Made by a program: the position numbers and the translations under genes. Positions 8,092 through 17,294 of a stretch of DNA of 59,379 nt are shown one piece after another. This DNA comes from Desulfobacteraceae bacterium (GTDB lineage Bacteria; Desulfobacterota; Desulfobacteria; Desulfobacterales; Desulfobacteraceae). Under the pieces are notes generated by a model. It was not told where the DNA came from and ran no database searches. It saw only the letters and a list, made by a program, of their open reading frames with translations. Where the stretch lies: NCBI GenBank assembly GCA_024225635.1, contig JAAEMK010000018.1, positions 1 through 59,379 of the forward strand. Direction: 5' to 3'. Every line of letters begins with the position of its first letter. Positions within the stretch are counted from its first letter, which is position 1.

Positions 8092-10554
8092 ATGAAACGA
8101 TTGCTTTTTTTTGCATTGATCCTGGTCGCGATTCCCGTCCAGGTGTTTGGTTTTACCGCAACCGCAACGGTTGACAGAAATTGGATCTCCGAGGGCGAAT
8201 CCCTGACCCTGAGGGTTATGGTCGAGGGCGGTGAGGCCGTTGTCGAGACCTCGGTTATCACCGATTTCAAGGTGATTTCCAGGGGGACCAGCACCAGTGT
8301 CAGGATCATCAACGGGGATTATTCAAAGAATGTTACCCATCAATATGTCCTTTTGCCCCGGAAACGGGGAAATTTGACCATTCCGCCCCTGCCGGTGACC
8401 CTTGACGGGGAGCTCGTCCATACCGGGGTAATCAATATCGAGGTGGGCAAGCGTGCCGCAACGGACAACCGCTCCGGGGATGTGTTCGCCAGGGCCACCC
8501 TGTCCCATGGAACCCTGGTTCCCGGCCAGCAGGCGATCTATACCTTCAGGCTCTACAGCGCGGTCCGGATCTCCAATGCAAGGCTTCAGCAGCCAAGGTT
8601 CAACGGGTTTTCCGCCAGGGAGGCAGGGAAGCAGGAAAGTTTTGAAAAGGTGATCAACGGCAGGTCCTACAAGGTTACCCGGATCTCTTATGTGCTCATG
8701 GCTGAAAAAGCGGGCGATGTTGAGATCGAACCCGCGGTGGTAACCTGTGATATTCCGGTTGCTGATTCCAGGGACCCCCTGTCCGATCCCTTCTTTGGCA
8801 ACCGTTTCTTTTCCATGGGGCGCCATGAAACCAGGCGCTTTGCCACGGAGTCGTTCAAGGTAAAGGTCAACCCCATGCCGGCCTGGCAAGGTACCGGTCA
8901 ATTTTCCGGCCTTGTGGGGCGTTTCAGTCTCGGGGCCGGGCTGGACCGGGATTCGGTTGCAAGCGGCGAGTCGGTGACCCTTACCCTTACGGTGTCGGGA
9001 ACGGGAAACATCATGGATGCCCAGGCTCCGGAGATCCGCCTGCCGGACAGCTTCAAAATCTACGATGACGTGCCTGAGGAGAAAATAGCCCTTACCCGGA
9101 AGGGGTTCCAGGGCGACAAGATCTTCAAGCGGGCCCTGGTGCCGGTGGCGCCGGGCAATTTTGTTCTTGAACCGGTCCGGCTCTGCTATTTCAATACGGA
9201 AACGGGTTCCTATGAAACGGTGTCAACGCCCTCCCTCAACCTGTCTGTCAAGCCGTCCGGAAAGGGTGGCGCTGTTTCCCCGCCCCCTGTAACCGGCGGC
9301 GGAAAGGCGGCCGTTGAGAAACAGGCGGTTGAATTCACCGGGGACGATATCCTCGCCCTCAAGGAGGGAGTCAATGTGCTGGTCCCCCACAGGGAGATCC
9401 CCTTGTTTCACTTCATGGCGATCCTGGCGCTTTTGTCCGGTATGCTGCTGGTCTTCAGGGCCGTGATGGCTTTGGGAAAAAAAGAGGAGTCTGCTTCCGC
9501 TCTCATGGAGAAACGGGCAAAACACTGCCTGAAAAAGGCCGGGGCCAAAGATATTTCCCGGGAAGATTTTTTCCGTAACCTCTACACAGCCCTTGTTTCA
9601 AGGGTGCTGGCCCGGGGGGATGTCTCCGGGGAGACCATTACGGCAGGGGAGGTGTCTGATATCCTGTCCGGGGCAGGCCATGGTGAAGAAGAGATAAGGG
9701 AGGTGACCGCCATGCTCAACGACATAGAATCCGCCCGGTACGGGGGGACGTCCTTTGACGGGGCCATGAGAAACGATCTGCTCGACCGGGCAAAGCGTGT
9801 TGTCAAAACCCTCGGTATCGCGTTGGTGTGTTTTGGGGTTTTCTTTGCCATGCCCACCCAGGGAAGGGCCGATGGGGCCGGTTCCCTGTTTCTTGAGGGG
9901 GTCAACCTCTACAAGGCCGGACAGTTCCGGGATGCGGCCGGAAAATTTGAACGGGTTGCAGGCAATGGCATCAAAAACGGCGAACTATACTACAATATCG
10001 CCAACGCCCGCCTGAAGGCCGGGGAGGTTGGTCCCGCCATTCTCTGGTATGAGAGGGCGGCAAAGCTCATTCCCCTCGATCCCGATCTCAGGTATAACCT
10101 TGGCTATGCCAGGGGGCTTGTGGCCGATGAACTCCCGGAAAAGGCCCTTGACATTTCCGGGCTCCTCTTTTTCTGGGAAAAGTACCTGCCGTCATGGATG
10201 GTTCAGTACGGTGCGCTCTTATTCTGGCTCGGGTTTGTGCTTCACACCGGGGTTCGCATGGCCCGGAAAAAACCTGTCTTCACCCCTGCCGGAGCGGTTT
10301 TGTTCGTTGTTTCCCTGGTTGTCATCGCCACGGCCCTGTTCGACTACCACCAGCAATACTCGGCGTCCAATGCCGTTATCCTGGCGGATGAGGCCTCCAT
10401 CCGGTCGGGTTTCTCGGACGACGCCACCGAACTTTTCGTCCTCCACGCAGGAACAAAGGTGAGGGTGGAAAGAAGGGAGGGCGATTTTTTAAGGATCGCA
10501 TTCTCCAAGGACAAGGTCGGCTGGATAAGGGCTTCCTCGGCAGGGATCATATGA
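8092..10554 (+). CDS. batD: BatD-BatE fusion: oxygen-tolerance protein
   Basis: The 820-residue product starts with a signal peptide (1-20) and BatD-type beta-sandwich domains (about 25-430). A membrane helix lies near 438-458, with a cytoplasmic helical linker. From about residue 574 a second membrane segment leads to TPR repeats (about 600-680; YYNIANARLKAGEVGPA), two more membrane helices (about 703-755) and a C-terminal SH3-like domain ending KVGWIRASSAG. This tail matches BatE, so the gene is a BatD-BatE fusion. An AAAGGA ribosome-binding site precedes the ATG. It is the last gene of the Bat operon and a hairpin follows. Confidence 0.88.
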   Translation: MKRLLFFALILVAIPVQVFGFTATATVDRNWISEGESLTLRVMVEGGEAVVETSVITDFKVISRGTSTSVRIINGDYSKNVTHQYVLLPRKRGNLTIPPLPVTLDGELVHTGVINIEVGKRAATDNRSGDVFARATLSHGTLVPGQQAIYTFRLYSAVRISNARLQQPRFNGFSAREAGKQESFEKVINGRSYKVTRISYVLMAEKAGDVEIEPAVVTCDIPVADSRDPLSDPFFGNRFFSMGRHETRRFATESFKVKVNPMPAWQGTGQFSGLVGRFSLGAGLDRDSVASGESVTLTLTVSGTGNIMDAQAPEIRLPDSFKIYDDVPEEKIALTRKGFQGDKIFKRALVPVAPGNFVLEPVRLCYFNTETGSYETVSTPSLNLSVKPSGKGGAVSPPPVTGGGKAAVEKQAVEFTGDDILALKEGVNVLVPHREIPLFHFMAILALLSGMLLVFRAVMALGKKEESASALMEKRAKHCLKKAGAKDISREDFFRNLYTALVSRVLARGDVSGETITAGEVSDILSGAGHGEEEIREVTAMLNDIESARYGGTSFDGAMRNDLLDRAKRVVKTLGIALVCFGVFFAMPTQGRADGAGSLFLEGVNLYKAGQFRDAAGKFERVAGNGIKNGELYYNIANARLKAGEVGPAILWYERAAKLIPLDPDLRYNLGYARGLVADELPEKALDISGLLFFWEKYLPSWMVQYGALLFWLGFVLHTGVRMARKKPVFTPAGAVLFVVSLVVIATALFDYHQQYSASNAVILADEASIRSGFSDDATELFVLHAGTKVRVERREGDFLRIAFSKDKVGWIRASSAGII

Positions 10555-10565
10555 TAAAAAAGTAG

Positions 10566-10598
10566 GAACGCCGTAATTGTGGGCGTTCGGGGTTTCTT
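10566..10598 (+). terminator. Probable terminator of Bat operon
   Basis: GAACGCC (10566-10572) pairs with GGCGTTC (10582-10588) around a 9-nt loop, followed by GGGGTTTCTTCTT. The T-tract is imperfect. Its position 12 bp after the last bat gene supports a terminator. Confidence 0.6.
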
Positions 10599-10622
10599 CT
10601 TGGAAATTTCGTTATTTTCCTT

Positions 10623-10650
10623 TTGACAAAATCGTCCAGGCAAGTAATAA
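10623..10650 (+). promoter_or_regulatory. Sigma-70 type promoter for DUF2147 gene
   Basis: TTGACA (10623-10628) and TAATAA (10645-10650) are separated by 16 bp, about 37 bp before the start codon. The ribosome-binding site ACGGAGG follows at about 10675. Confidence 0.55.
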
Positions 10651-10686
10651 AGGGAAATCACTTCTAACATTTTTACGGAGGTTCCC

Positions 10687-11142
10687 ATGCCCAGGTCTTT
10701 TTTAAGAGCAGTTGTTCTTCTGTCTGTTTTGTTGTGGACGTCCCCTTTTGTTTTCGCTTCTTCCCAGGACGGCGGTGTCGATGCCATCACCGGCCAATGG
10801 TTGACAGCTGAAGATGAATCCGCTGTAGAGATTTACAAGTGTGAAGATTCCTATTGCCTCAAGATCGTATGGCTCAAGGAGCCGTTGACGGATGACGGCG
10901 CCCCCAAGGTTGACGAGAACAATCCCGATGTTGAAAATCGAACCAAGGAGGTTATCGGCATGACAATCGGCTCCGGGTTTGAATACCAGGGGGACAAGCT
11001 TTGGGAGGGTGGCAATATCTATGATCCCAACAGCGGCAAGACCTACTCCTGCAAGATCGAGCTCCAGGGTGACAAACTCAAGGTGCGCGGCTTTATTGGC
11101 GTTTCTCTGTTTGGAAGAACCGAGATGTGGAGGCGGAGATAA
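10687..11142 (+). CDS. DUF2147 family exported protein
   Basis: The 151-residue protein has a signal peptide (about 1-24, ending VFASS) and a small beta-barrel-like DUF2147 domain. This includes the GQWLTAEDESAVEIYKCEDS start and the YDPNSGKTYSCKIEL and FGRTEMWRR end segments typical of the family. Two Cys pairs could form disulfides in the periplasm. Family members often sit near stress or lipid genes, but no biochemical role is known. ACGGAGG lies 7 nt before the ATG. The isochorismatase-like gene follows 5 bp later, so the two are probably co-transcribed. Confidence 0.85.
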   Translation: MPRSFLRAVVLLSVLLWTSPFVFASSQDGGVDAITGQWLTAEDESAVEIYKCEDSYCLKIVWLKEPLTDDGAPKVDENNPDVENRTKEVIGMTIGSGFEYQGDKLWEGGNIYDPNSGKTYSCKIELQGDKLKVRGFIGVSLFGRTEMWRRR

Positions 11143-11147
11143 AATTC

Positions 11148-11687
11148 ATGTTTGAAATCGACCGTACCGTTCTGGTGCTCATTGATGTCCAGGGCAGGCT
11201 TGCCCGGATGATGCACGGGAAAGAGGAGCTGTTCGCCTCCCTTGAAACCATGTTAAAGGGAATGGAGATCCTGGGTGTTCCGGTGGTCTGGATGGAACAG
11301 CTTCCTGACAAGCTGGGGCCTACGACCCCTTCGATAGCAGCGCTTCTTCCCGGGGAAAGCCCCATTCCGAAAGATAGTTTCAGCTGCCTTGGCAACCCAG
11401 GGTTTGTGGACCGGTTCCGGAATATCAACAGGGACCAGGTGCTGCTTACCGGCATCGAGTCCCATATCTGCGTTTACCAGACGGGCATGGATCTTCTTCA
11501 AAGGGGGTTTGAGGTCCAGGTGGTTACCGACTGCGTTTCTTCACGGACCCTTGAGAACAAGATCCTTGGGATCGAACGGATCAAGCTGGCGGGCGGTTCG
11601 GCCACAAGCTGTGAGATGATTTTGTTTGAGCTGATGAAGGCTGCCCGGGGCGAGACATTCAAGCGCATGGTAAAGATCATCAAGTAG
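11148..11687 (+). CDS. Isochorismatase-like cysteine hydrolase
   Basis: This is a soluble cysteine hydrolase of the isochorismatase fold (179 residues). The expected triad is visible: Asp13 (LIDVQ), Lys75 (SPIPKDSFSC) and Cys108 (TGIESHICVYQT). Members cleave amides or ester-like bonds; substrate cannot be read from sequence. Resemblance to the YcaC/ISOC1 subgroup (long ESHICV segment) suggests a housekeeping amidase rather than siderophore synthesis. The start at 11148 is preferred, with GGCGGAG about 10 nt upstream, over an in-frame ATG at 11127 that would overlap the previous gene. It is convergent with the metalloprotease gene, 11 bp apart. Confidence 0.9.
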   Translation: MFEIDRTVLVLIDVQGRLARMMHGKEELFASLETMLKGMEILGVPVVWMEQLPDKLGPTTPSIAALLPGESPIPKDSFSCLGNPGFVDRFRNINRDQVLLTGIESHICVYQTGMDLLQRGFEVQVVTDCVSSRTLENKILGIERIKLAGGSATSCEMILFELMKAARGETFKRMVKIIK

Positions 11688-11698
11688 GCGGGCTGAAA

Positions 11699-12349
11699 TC
11701 AGGCAGCGATGTCCAGGAGGTTTCCCTGCTCTTCCGTTTCCTCAGCCTCCGCCATGCCGGCATAGGCTGCCGCCGCGTCCTTGGCGGCCATCTGATTCAT
11801 GGAACCTGTGCGTTCGGCTGTTTTCAGTATCATCAATTCCGAGCTGGCCTGGGCTTCAGCGGTAGCGGCATTGGCCGCCACTTTTCTGTCCTGGGCCGAC
11901 GGGGATGCCGGGGCAAGGGCGGCCGCCTTGATCCTGCGCATCTTTTCAATTGTGGCCCCGGGGTCCCCGGGAACGGGTGAGGTGTCTATGGATACCTCAC
12001 CTGCAACTGCATAATTTACACCGTCCGGGCCCCGCCGGTACTGAAAGGTGGCCCCCGAAGTCACGTATTGACCTCCTGCTGCAATGTGCGCCATCTCATG
12101 GTTCCGCACCTCGGTATCGATTGTTTTCAGCTGCCGAACGAGTTTGAGGTCATTTTCTGTTAATCCGACTGTCTGTGCCGGATCACCCTTTGTCGCAGTT
12201 TCTTCAAGGGGTTTTGCTTCCGCTTCCCCTTCAATTGCGGCTGCGGGATCTTGCGGATCGGCCGTGGTTTGGGAGGGGTCGTTTTGCAGGGACGGAGCAG
12301 GTCTGAAACCGGTGATATGTGCATTCAAGGATGCAGTGATGGGTGTCAT
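11699..12349 (-). CDS. SprA-like putative metalloprotease
   Basis: The 216-residue protein matches the SprA-related family (putative metalloprotease CJM1_0395 type). A disordered acidic/Pro-rich N terminus (about 15-60) is followed by a core with HEMAH (84-88, an HExxH zinc site), [19 protein letters not shown] and [16 protein letters not shown]. The C terminus is Ala-rich. No signal peptide is seen. The family is common in Proteobacteria but its substrate is unknown. A perfect AGGAGGTG ribosome-binding site lies just before the ATG, and a promoter candidate is upstream. Confidence 0.85.
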   Translation of the reverse strand: MTPITASLNAHITGFRPAPSLQNDPSQTTADPQDPAAAIEGEAEAKPLEETATKGDPAQTVGLTENDLKLVRQLKTIDTEVRNHEMAHIAAGGQYVTSGATFQYRRGPDGVNYAVAGEVSIDTSPVPGDPGATIEKMRRIKAAALAPASPSAQDRKVAANAATAEAQASSELMILKTAERTGSMNQMAAKDAAAAYAGMAEAEETEEQGNLLDIAA

Positions 12350-12385
12350 GATTCACCTCCTAAAATAGGTAAAAGCCTGGTCCCG

Positions 12386-12415
12386 ATAATACAGGAACCG
12401 GGACTTTATTTGCAA
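12386..12415 (-). promoter_or_regulatory. Promoter candidate for metalloprotease gene
   Basis: On the minus strand TTGCAA (12415-12410) and TATTAT (12391-12386) are 18 bp apart, about 37 bp before the start codon at 12349. Confidence 0.45.
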
Positions 12416-12489
12416 GGAAAAAACGTTTGGCTTAGAGGAGGTTACGGTCAGGAAGAACGGAAAATTACAGCATTTTGTCTATAAAACCA

Positions 12490-12519
12490 TTGACACCACG
12501 GAAGCGAAAGCTGTATAAT
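12490..12519 (+). promoter_or_regulatory. Strong sigma-70 promoter for hisB
   Basis: Both hexamers match consensus exactly: TTGACA (12490-12495) and TATAAT (12514-12519), with an 18-bp spacer. Transcription would start near 12526, giving a leader of about 80 nt before hisB. Confidence 0.75.
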
Positions 12520-12607
12520 TCGAAAATCCGCATTTAAAATGGGATAATATCGACGGTTGAATTATTTACATATAACAACAACAGGGAATATGCAAGGCTA
12601 AATTTAC

Positions 12608-13195
12608 ATGGAACGAACAGCAGAGATAAGCCGGAGAACAAACGAGACAGAAATCGAAGTCGAGCTGACCATTGACGGTTCCGGGAAGGCCGATGTTTCA
12701 ACGGGTATTCCTTTTTTTGATCATATGCTGACGCTTTTTGCGGTGCATGGTTTTTTTGATCTTTCACTGAGGGCCAAGGGGGATCTGGAGGTGGATTTCC
12801 ACCATACTGTTGAAGATGTCGGCCTTGTCCTTGGTCAGGCCCTGTCAAGGGCCCTGGGAAAACGGGAGGGGATCTGCCGGTACGGAGAGGGTGCCGTGCC
12901 CATGGATGAGGCCTTCTCAAGGGTGAATGTGGATCTTTCCAACCGTCCCTATCTTGTGTACCACCTTCCTTCAACCATCCGGTCCGTCGGCAGTTTCGAT
13001 GCCTACCTTGCCAAGGAGTTTTTCATGGCGTTCAGTGTCAAGGGGGGATTGAATCTTCATATCAATGCCGAATACGGTGACAACGAGCATCACATACTTG
13101 AATCTATCTTTAAAGCCCTGGGAAGGGCGTTGAAGCATGCTTGCAGAATTGATGACAGTATCGCGGGGGTTTTGTCCAGCAAGGGAAGTCTTTGA
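12608..13195 (+). CDS. hisB: Imidazoleglycerol-phosphate dehydratase HisB
   Basis: This enzyme dehydrates imidazole glycerol phosphate in histidine synthesis. The 195-residue protein is the monofunctional length. Metal-binding His clusters are visible: FFDHMLTLFAVHG (about 37-49), DFHHTVEDVG (about 60-69), and the C-terminal EYGDNEHHILESIFKALGRAL (starting about 157). No other his genes are adjacent, so hisB is an isolated gene here. It is transcribed from its own strong promoter. The start at 12608 has only a weak AAGG upstream. Confidence 0.97.
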   Translation: MERTAEISRRTNETEIEVELTIDGSGKADVSTGIPFFDHMLTLFAVHGFFDLSLRAKGDLEVDFHHTVEDVGLVLGQALSRALGKREGICRYGEGAVPMDEAFSRVNVDLSNRPYLVYHLPSTIRSVGSFDAYLAKEFFMAFSVKGGLNLHINAEYGDNEHHILESIFKALGRALKHACRIDDSIAGVLSSKGSL

Positions 13196-13242
13196 TTCGC
13201 TGTTAAGCCTCTTTGAAAGTCACTCTTTGTTTGCCGGTGGTG

Positions 13243-13270
13243 TTGACAATTGATATCCGGTCATTATCTT
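13243..13270 (+). promoter_or_regulatory. Promoter candidate for dnaG-rpoD
   Basis: TTGACA (13243-13248) and TATCTT (13265-13270) are 16 bp apart, about 50 bp before dnaG. The -10 element is only fair. Confidence 0.4.
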
Positions 13271-13319
13271 GATGGTTTTTATAAAAAGTTAATCCTGGTT
13301 TGGAGTTTGTCTCGAAAAA

Positions 13320-15119
13320 ATGCTTATTCCCCAAGAGAAAATTTCGGAGATAATCAATGCCTCTGATATCGTGGATATCATATCGGAGTCGGTGATGTTG
13401 AAGAAGTCGGGCAGAAATTATTTTGGTCTCTGTCCGTTTCATTCCGAAAAAAGCCCGTCGTTTTCCGTCAGTCCTGAAAAGCAGATGTTTCACTGCTTCG
13501 GCTGCAAGGCGGGGGGGAATGTTTTTTCGTTTTTGATGCGCCACCTTGGTCTTTCGTTTCCGGAGGCCGTGAAGATGGCCGCCAGGAGATACAACATTCA
13601 GGTGGAGACCGGGCAGGTGAGCCCGGAGCGGCAAAGGCAGCTTGCGTTGAAAGAGGGGCTCTTCCGGCTCAACAGCCAGGTCATGGAACATTATTGCGGG
13701 CTGTTGAAGGATAGTCCCCGGGCGGACATGGCTAGAAAATATCTGGAGGATAGGGGGATCACCTCTGAAACCATCGAGCGCTTTTCCCTTGGCTATGCCC
13801 TGGAGAGCTGGGATGACATGGTTTCGTTTTTCCGGCGTCTGAAGCTTGGCCGCCGCCTGGCCGAGCAGTCCGGACTTGTCCTTGCCAGGGAACAGAAAAA
13901 CGGGTATTATGACCGGTTCCGGAACAGGGTTATCTTTCCCATTGTCGATATCAGTATGCAGGTGGCGGGCTTTGGAGGGCGGGTCATGGATGATTCCATG
14001 CCAAAATATCTCAACTCTCCCGAAACCCCTGTTTACAGCAAGGGAAGGATACTTTACGGGCTGCATGCTGCAAAACAGTATTGCAGGCAGGCCGATTGTG
14101 TTTATATTGTTGAAGGGTATTTTGATTTTCTCTCCCTTTTTCAGAACGGGGTCAGAAACACGGTGGCAAGTCTTGGGACGGCGTTGACATCCGAGCATGT
14201 CAGATTATTAAAGGGGTATGCTTCAAGGGCCGTACTCGTATTTGATTCCGACGATGCCGGTATCAATGCCGCAAAACGAAGCGTTGCAACTTTTGTAACC
14301 GAGGGGCTGGATGTCCGGATATTGGTGCTGCCCCGGGGGCAGGACCCTGATTCGTTTGTGAATGCCTTTGGCGCCCAGGCGTTTCAGGAGGCGGCGGAAA
14401 AGGCCATGTCCGTCATAGACTTTCTCACGGAGACGGCCGTTAACAAATTCGGCAATTCCGTTGAGGGCCGGATCGCTGTCCTGGATGAAATGAAAGGGCA
14501 TCTTGCATCCGTCGAGGACAGTGCGGCAAGGTCACTCTATGTGAGGGAGCTTGCCCAGCAGCTTGGAATCGACGAGTCTGCCGTTCTTGAGAAGGTGCGG
14601 GATGCGGTTACCGGTCTTAAAGCGGGACGGCCCGTATCAGCAGGCTTTGGCGAGGCTATGGCGCCGGAGCAGGGCGGTGGTGATGAAGGGCTTGAGTCCT
14701 TCAGGCGGGAGCGGCAGGTGCTCGCCATGCTGCTGCATTACCCGGAGGTGAGGGATGAGGCTCGCAAGCGAGGTGTGCTGGATTATTTTTATTGCGGGCA
14801 GCTCCGCAGGATCGGAACGGTCCTGGTCGGGCTCGAGGGAAGTGAAAATTCCCTGGCTGCGCATCTTATGACAGTCCTTACGACCGATGAGGATCGAGAG
14901 CTGGTTGCCTCTCTTGCCATGATGGATGGCGGGCAATCGGAAAAAGTGTTGGAAAAAGCAAATTTTTTAATGAAACGAATTGTCAAGGTGAGAAACAGGA
15001 ACGAAAATACCTTGGCAAACCAAATAAGAAGAGCGGAACAGGGCGGTGATTCCCAGCTTCCCCTTGACCTGTTGAAAAAACGGCAAGAGGAAATTAGGCA
15101 ATTGCATGGCTATAAATGA
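13320..15119 (+). CDS. dnaG: DNA primase DnaG
   Basis: DnaG makes RNA primers at the replication fork. The 599-residue protein has the CHC2 zinc finger (CPFHSEKSPSF then FHCFGC, about 38-64), the TOPRIM catalytic core (VYIVEGYFDF near 262-271 and LVFDSDDAG near 305-313), and a C-terminal helicase-binding helical domain after about 450. Length is normal. It is followed 27 bp later by rpoD, the conserved half of the macromolecular-synthesis operon; rpsU is not upstream here. Confidence 0.97.
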   Translation: MLIPQEKISEIINASDIVDIISESVMLKKSGRNYFGLCPFHSEKSPSFSVSPEKQMFHCFGCKAGGNVFSFLMRHLGLSFPEAVKMAARRYNIQVETGQVSPERQRQLALKEGLFRLNSQVMEHYCGLLKDSPRADMARKYLEDRGITSETIERFSLGYALESWDDMVSFFRRLKLGRRLAEQSGLVLAREQKNGYYDRFRNRVIFPIVDISMQVAGFGGRVMDDSMPKYLNSPETPVYSKGRILYGLHAAKQYCRQADCVYIVEGYFDFLSLFQNGVRNTVASLGTALTSEHVRLLKGYASRAVLVFDSDDAGINAAKRSVATFVTEGLDVRILVLPRGQDPDSFVNAFGAQAFQEAAEKAMSVIDFLTETAVNKFGNSVEGRIAVLDEMKGHLASVEDSAARSLYVRELAQQLGIDESAVLEKVRDAVTGLKAGRPVSAGFGEAMAPEQGGGDEGLESFRRERQVLAMLLHYPEVRDEARKRGVLDYFYCGQLRRIGTVLVGLEGSENSLAAHLMTVLTTDEDRELVASLAMMDGGQSEKVLEKANFLMKRIVKVRNRNENTLANQIRRAEQGGDSQLPLDLLKKRQEEIRQLHGYK

Positions 15120-15146
15120 TAGAAAGCCTTTGGGAGGCATTTTTCT

Positions 15147-17012
15147 ATGGCAGCAGAATCGGTTGAAACACGGGAGAATAAAGCTGTTTCTAAAAAAGTG
15201 TTAAAGAAACTGATCGAACAAGGAAAAAAAGAGGGTTTTCTCTCCTATGTCGAAATCAATGAGGCCATTTCTGACGATTTGAAATCTTCGGATCAGATTG
15301 ATGATATAATGGTTATGTTCAAGAATCTTGGCATAACCCTGGTCGACACGGATAAGGGTGGGAAGCCCAAGGTTAAAACCCGGAAGAAAAAAACGAGTAG
15401 TGCCAAGTCCGCTCCGGCCGGCAAGGCCGGGGGTGAAAAAAAGAGCGCCCCCGCCAAAAAAACGGAGAAGAAATCCACCACCGGGAAGGCCACGGCGGCC
15501 GACATGGAGTTTGGAACGGTCACCGACCCCGTCAAGATGTATTTGCGGGAGATGGGGATGGTTACCCTGTTGAGCCGTGAAGGTGAAATCGAGATCGCAA
15601 AAAAGATCGAGGTGGGAGAGCGCGAGGTGCTTCGCGGGCTGTTGGCAAGTCCCATCGCTGTGGAGCTTATCCTCAGTCTTGGCGGCAGGATGGGTGGACC
15701 CCAGGGCACCATGGAGGAAAACCGGCTTCGGCCCAAGCACATTCTCAGGGATGTGGATGAGGGTGACGGCATGGTGGACGAGGCTGCCAAGCTTAAGAAG
15801 TTTCTTGCCTCCCTGGATGAGATCAATGCGATTCATTCCGTCAACCAGGATAATCGGGATCAGATTCTTTCAGGCGGGCTTGAGCCCCAGGCCGTCCGTA
15901 AGCTGAGGGACGAGGTGCGCGGCAACAACGAGAAAATCTATGACCTGCTCAAGGCGTGGCGGTTTGAGAGCGAGGTCGTGGACAATATCGAAAAAACCAT
16001 CCGGGCAAACATCCATTGGTTTGATACCATGGATGACCTGTTGAAAAAGTGCTCTGCCACTTTCAAGTCCAAAAGAGACGAGATGTGCGGTATGCTTGAT
16101 GATGTCGACGAGTTCGTTGCCTGGGCAACGGAGCGTTCCGATATCACCCCTGAGCGGGCAGCGCTTCTTCATAAGGATCTTTCCTCGATCACTATCCAGA
16201 TTGCCATCCGGCAGGATAATGTCAAGGGGGGCGCCACTCCCCTCAAGAAGATCATCAAGGGGATTGACAAGGGGCGGATGATCGCCAAGAACGCCAAGAG
16301 CGAACTTGTGCGGGCGAATCTGCGCCTGGTTGTCAGTATTGCAAAGAAATACACCAACCGCGGGCTCCAGTTCCTCGATCTTATCCAGGAGGGTAACATC
16401 GGGCTGATGAAGGCCGTGGATAAGTTTGAGTACCGGCGCGGGTATAAGTTCAGCACCTATGCCACCTGGTGGATTCGCCAGGCGATCACCAGGGCCATTG
16501 CGGACCAGGCAAGGACCATCCGTATTCCGGTTCACATGATCGAGACCATCAACAAGCTTATCAGGACATCCAGGTATCTTGTCCAGGAGATGGGTAAGGA
16601 ACCTTCTCCCGAGGAGATTGCGGAAAAGATGGAGATTCCCCTTGATAAGGTGCGCCGGGTGCTGAAAATCGCCAGGGAGCCCATCTCTCTCGAAACCCCC
16701 ATCGGGGAGGAGGAAGACAGCCATCTTGGGGATTTCATCGAGGACAAGAAGTTCTCGCTTCCCTCCGAGGCGGCCATCAACCTCAACCTTGCCGAGCAGA
16801 CCCGAAAGGTTCTTGCGACCCTGACTCCCAGAGAGGAGAAGGTGCTTCGCATGCGGTTCGGCATTGGTGAGAAGGCTGACCATACCCTGGAAGAGGTCGG
16901 CAGGGATTTTACCGTAACCCGGGAGCGGATCAGGCAGATCGAGGCTAAGGCCCTTAGAAAACTGCGTCATCCGACCCGAAGCCGGAAATTAAAGAGCTTC
17001 ATTGAAATTTAG
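15147..17012 (+). CDS. rpoD: RNA polymerase primary sigma factor RpoD
   Basis: This is the housekeeping sigma-70 factor (621 residues). Region 1.1 spans about 13-56. A Lys/Ala/Gly-rich basic linker follows (about 70-116). Region 1.2 starts at [11 protein letters not shown] (about 127), then a non-conserved insert. Region 2 includes the -10 recognition helix ([17 protein letters not shown], about 435-455) and region 4 ends with [20 protein letters not shown], the -35 helix-turn-helix. A good GGGAGG ribosome-binding site precedes the ATG. It forms an operon with dnaG; the tRNA promoter begins immediately after the stop codon. Confidence 0.98.
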   Translation: MAAESVETRENKAVSKKVLKKLIEQGKKEGFLSYVEINEAISDDLKSSDQIDDIMVMFKNLGITLVDTDKGGKPKVKTRKKKTSSAKSAPAGKAGGEKKSAPAKKTEKKSTTGKATAADMEFGTVTDPVKMYLREMGMVTLLSREGEIEIAKKIEVGEREVLRGLLASPIAVELILSLGGRMGGPQGTMEENRLRPKHILRDVDEGDGMVDEAAKLKKFLASLDEINAIHSVNQDNRDQILSGGLEPQAVRKLRDEVRGNNEKIYDLLKAWRFESEVVDNIEKTIRANIHWFDTMDDLLKKCSATFKSKRDEMCGMLDDVDEFVAWATERSDITPERAALLHKDLSSITIQIAIRQDNVKGGATPLKKIIKGIDKGRMIAKNAKSELVRANLRLVVSIAKKYTNRGLQFLDLIQEGNIGLMKAVDKFEYRRGYKFSTYATWWIRQAITRAIADQARTIRIPVHMIETINKLIRTSRYLVQEMGKEPSPEEIAEKMEIPLDKVRRVLKIAREPISLETPIGEEEDSHLGDFIEDKKFSLPSEAAINLNLAEQTRKVLATLTPREEKVLRMRFGIGEKADHTLEEVGRDFTVTRERIRQIEAKALRKLRHPTRSRKLKSFIEI

Positions 17013-17015
17013 TTC

Positions 17016-17043
17016 TTGACATAAACGACATATCTTATATACT
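17016..17043 (+). promoter_or_regulatory. Promoter of tRNA-Met
   Basis: TTGACA (17016-17021) and TATACT (17038-17043) have a 16-bp spacer, starting 3 bp after the rpoD stop codon and about 27 bp before the mature tRNA. Confidence 0.65.
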
Positions 17044-17069
17044 GCCCCAGTTCGTTGATGATGTACAGA

Positions 17070-17145
17070 GGGCCCATAGCTCAGTTGGTAGAGCCACCGG
17101 CTCATAACCGGTCGGTCCCTGGTTCGATCCCAGGTGGGCCCACCA
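17070..17145 (+). tRNA. tRNA-Met (CAT), elongator type
   Basis: This is a 76-nt cloverleaf with encoded CCA. The acceptor stem is GGGCCCA/TGGGCCC, the D-arm AGCTCAGTTGGTAGAGC, the anticodon stem ACCGG/CCGGT around CTCATAA (anticodon CAT), and the T-arm CCTGGTTCGATCCCAGG. A paired first base rules out initiator tRNA. A lysidine-modified tRNA-Ile2 (CAT) is the alternative; position after rpoD favours Met, as in related bacteria. Confidence 0.9.
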
Positions 17146-17238
17146 TCTTGTCAGGCCATGTCAGTCTGAATGGTGATCTTAATTGGACAGAGGGTGGATA
17201 TATGGCAGTGTCGTTGCAATCAGTTTTTTATAGGTTGA

Positions 17239-17280
17239 TAAAGAGCGTGGTGAATGATGCCACGCTCTTTCTGTTTTTAT
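17239..17280 (+). terminator. Intrinsic terminator after tRNA-Met
   Basis: AAAGAGCGTGG (17240-17250) pairs with CCACGCTCTTT (17260-17270) around a 9-nt loop, followed by CTGTTTTTATT. This is a strong rho-independent terminator ending 15 bp before the next gene. Confidence 0.88.
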
Positions 17281-17294
17281 TCTAAGAGGGTCGT

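Noticed and set aside
17070-17145. Initiator tRNA-fMet
   Set aside because: The first base pair is G-C and the anticodon stem lacks three consecutive G-C pairs, so it is an elongator-type tRNA.
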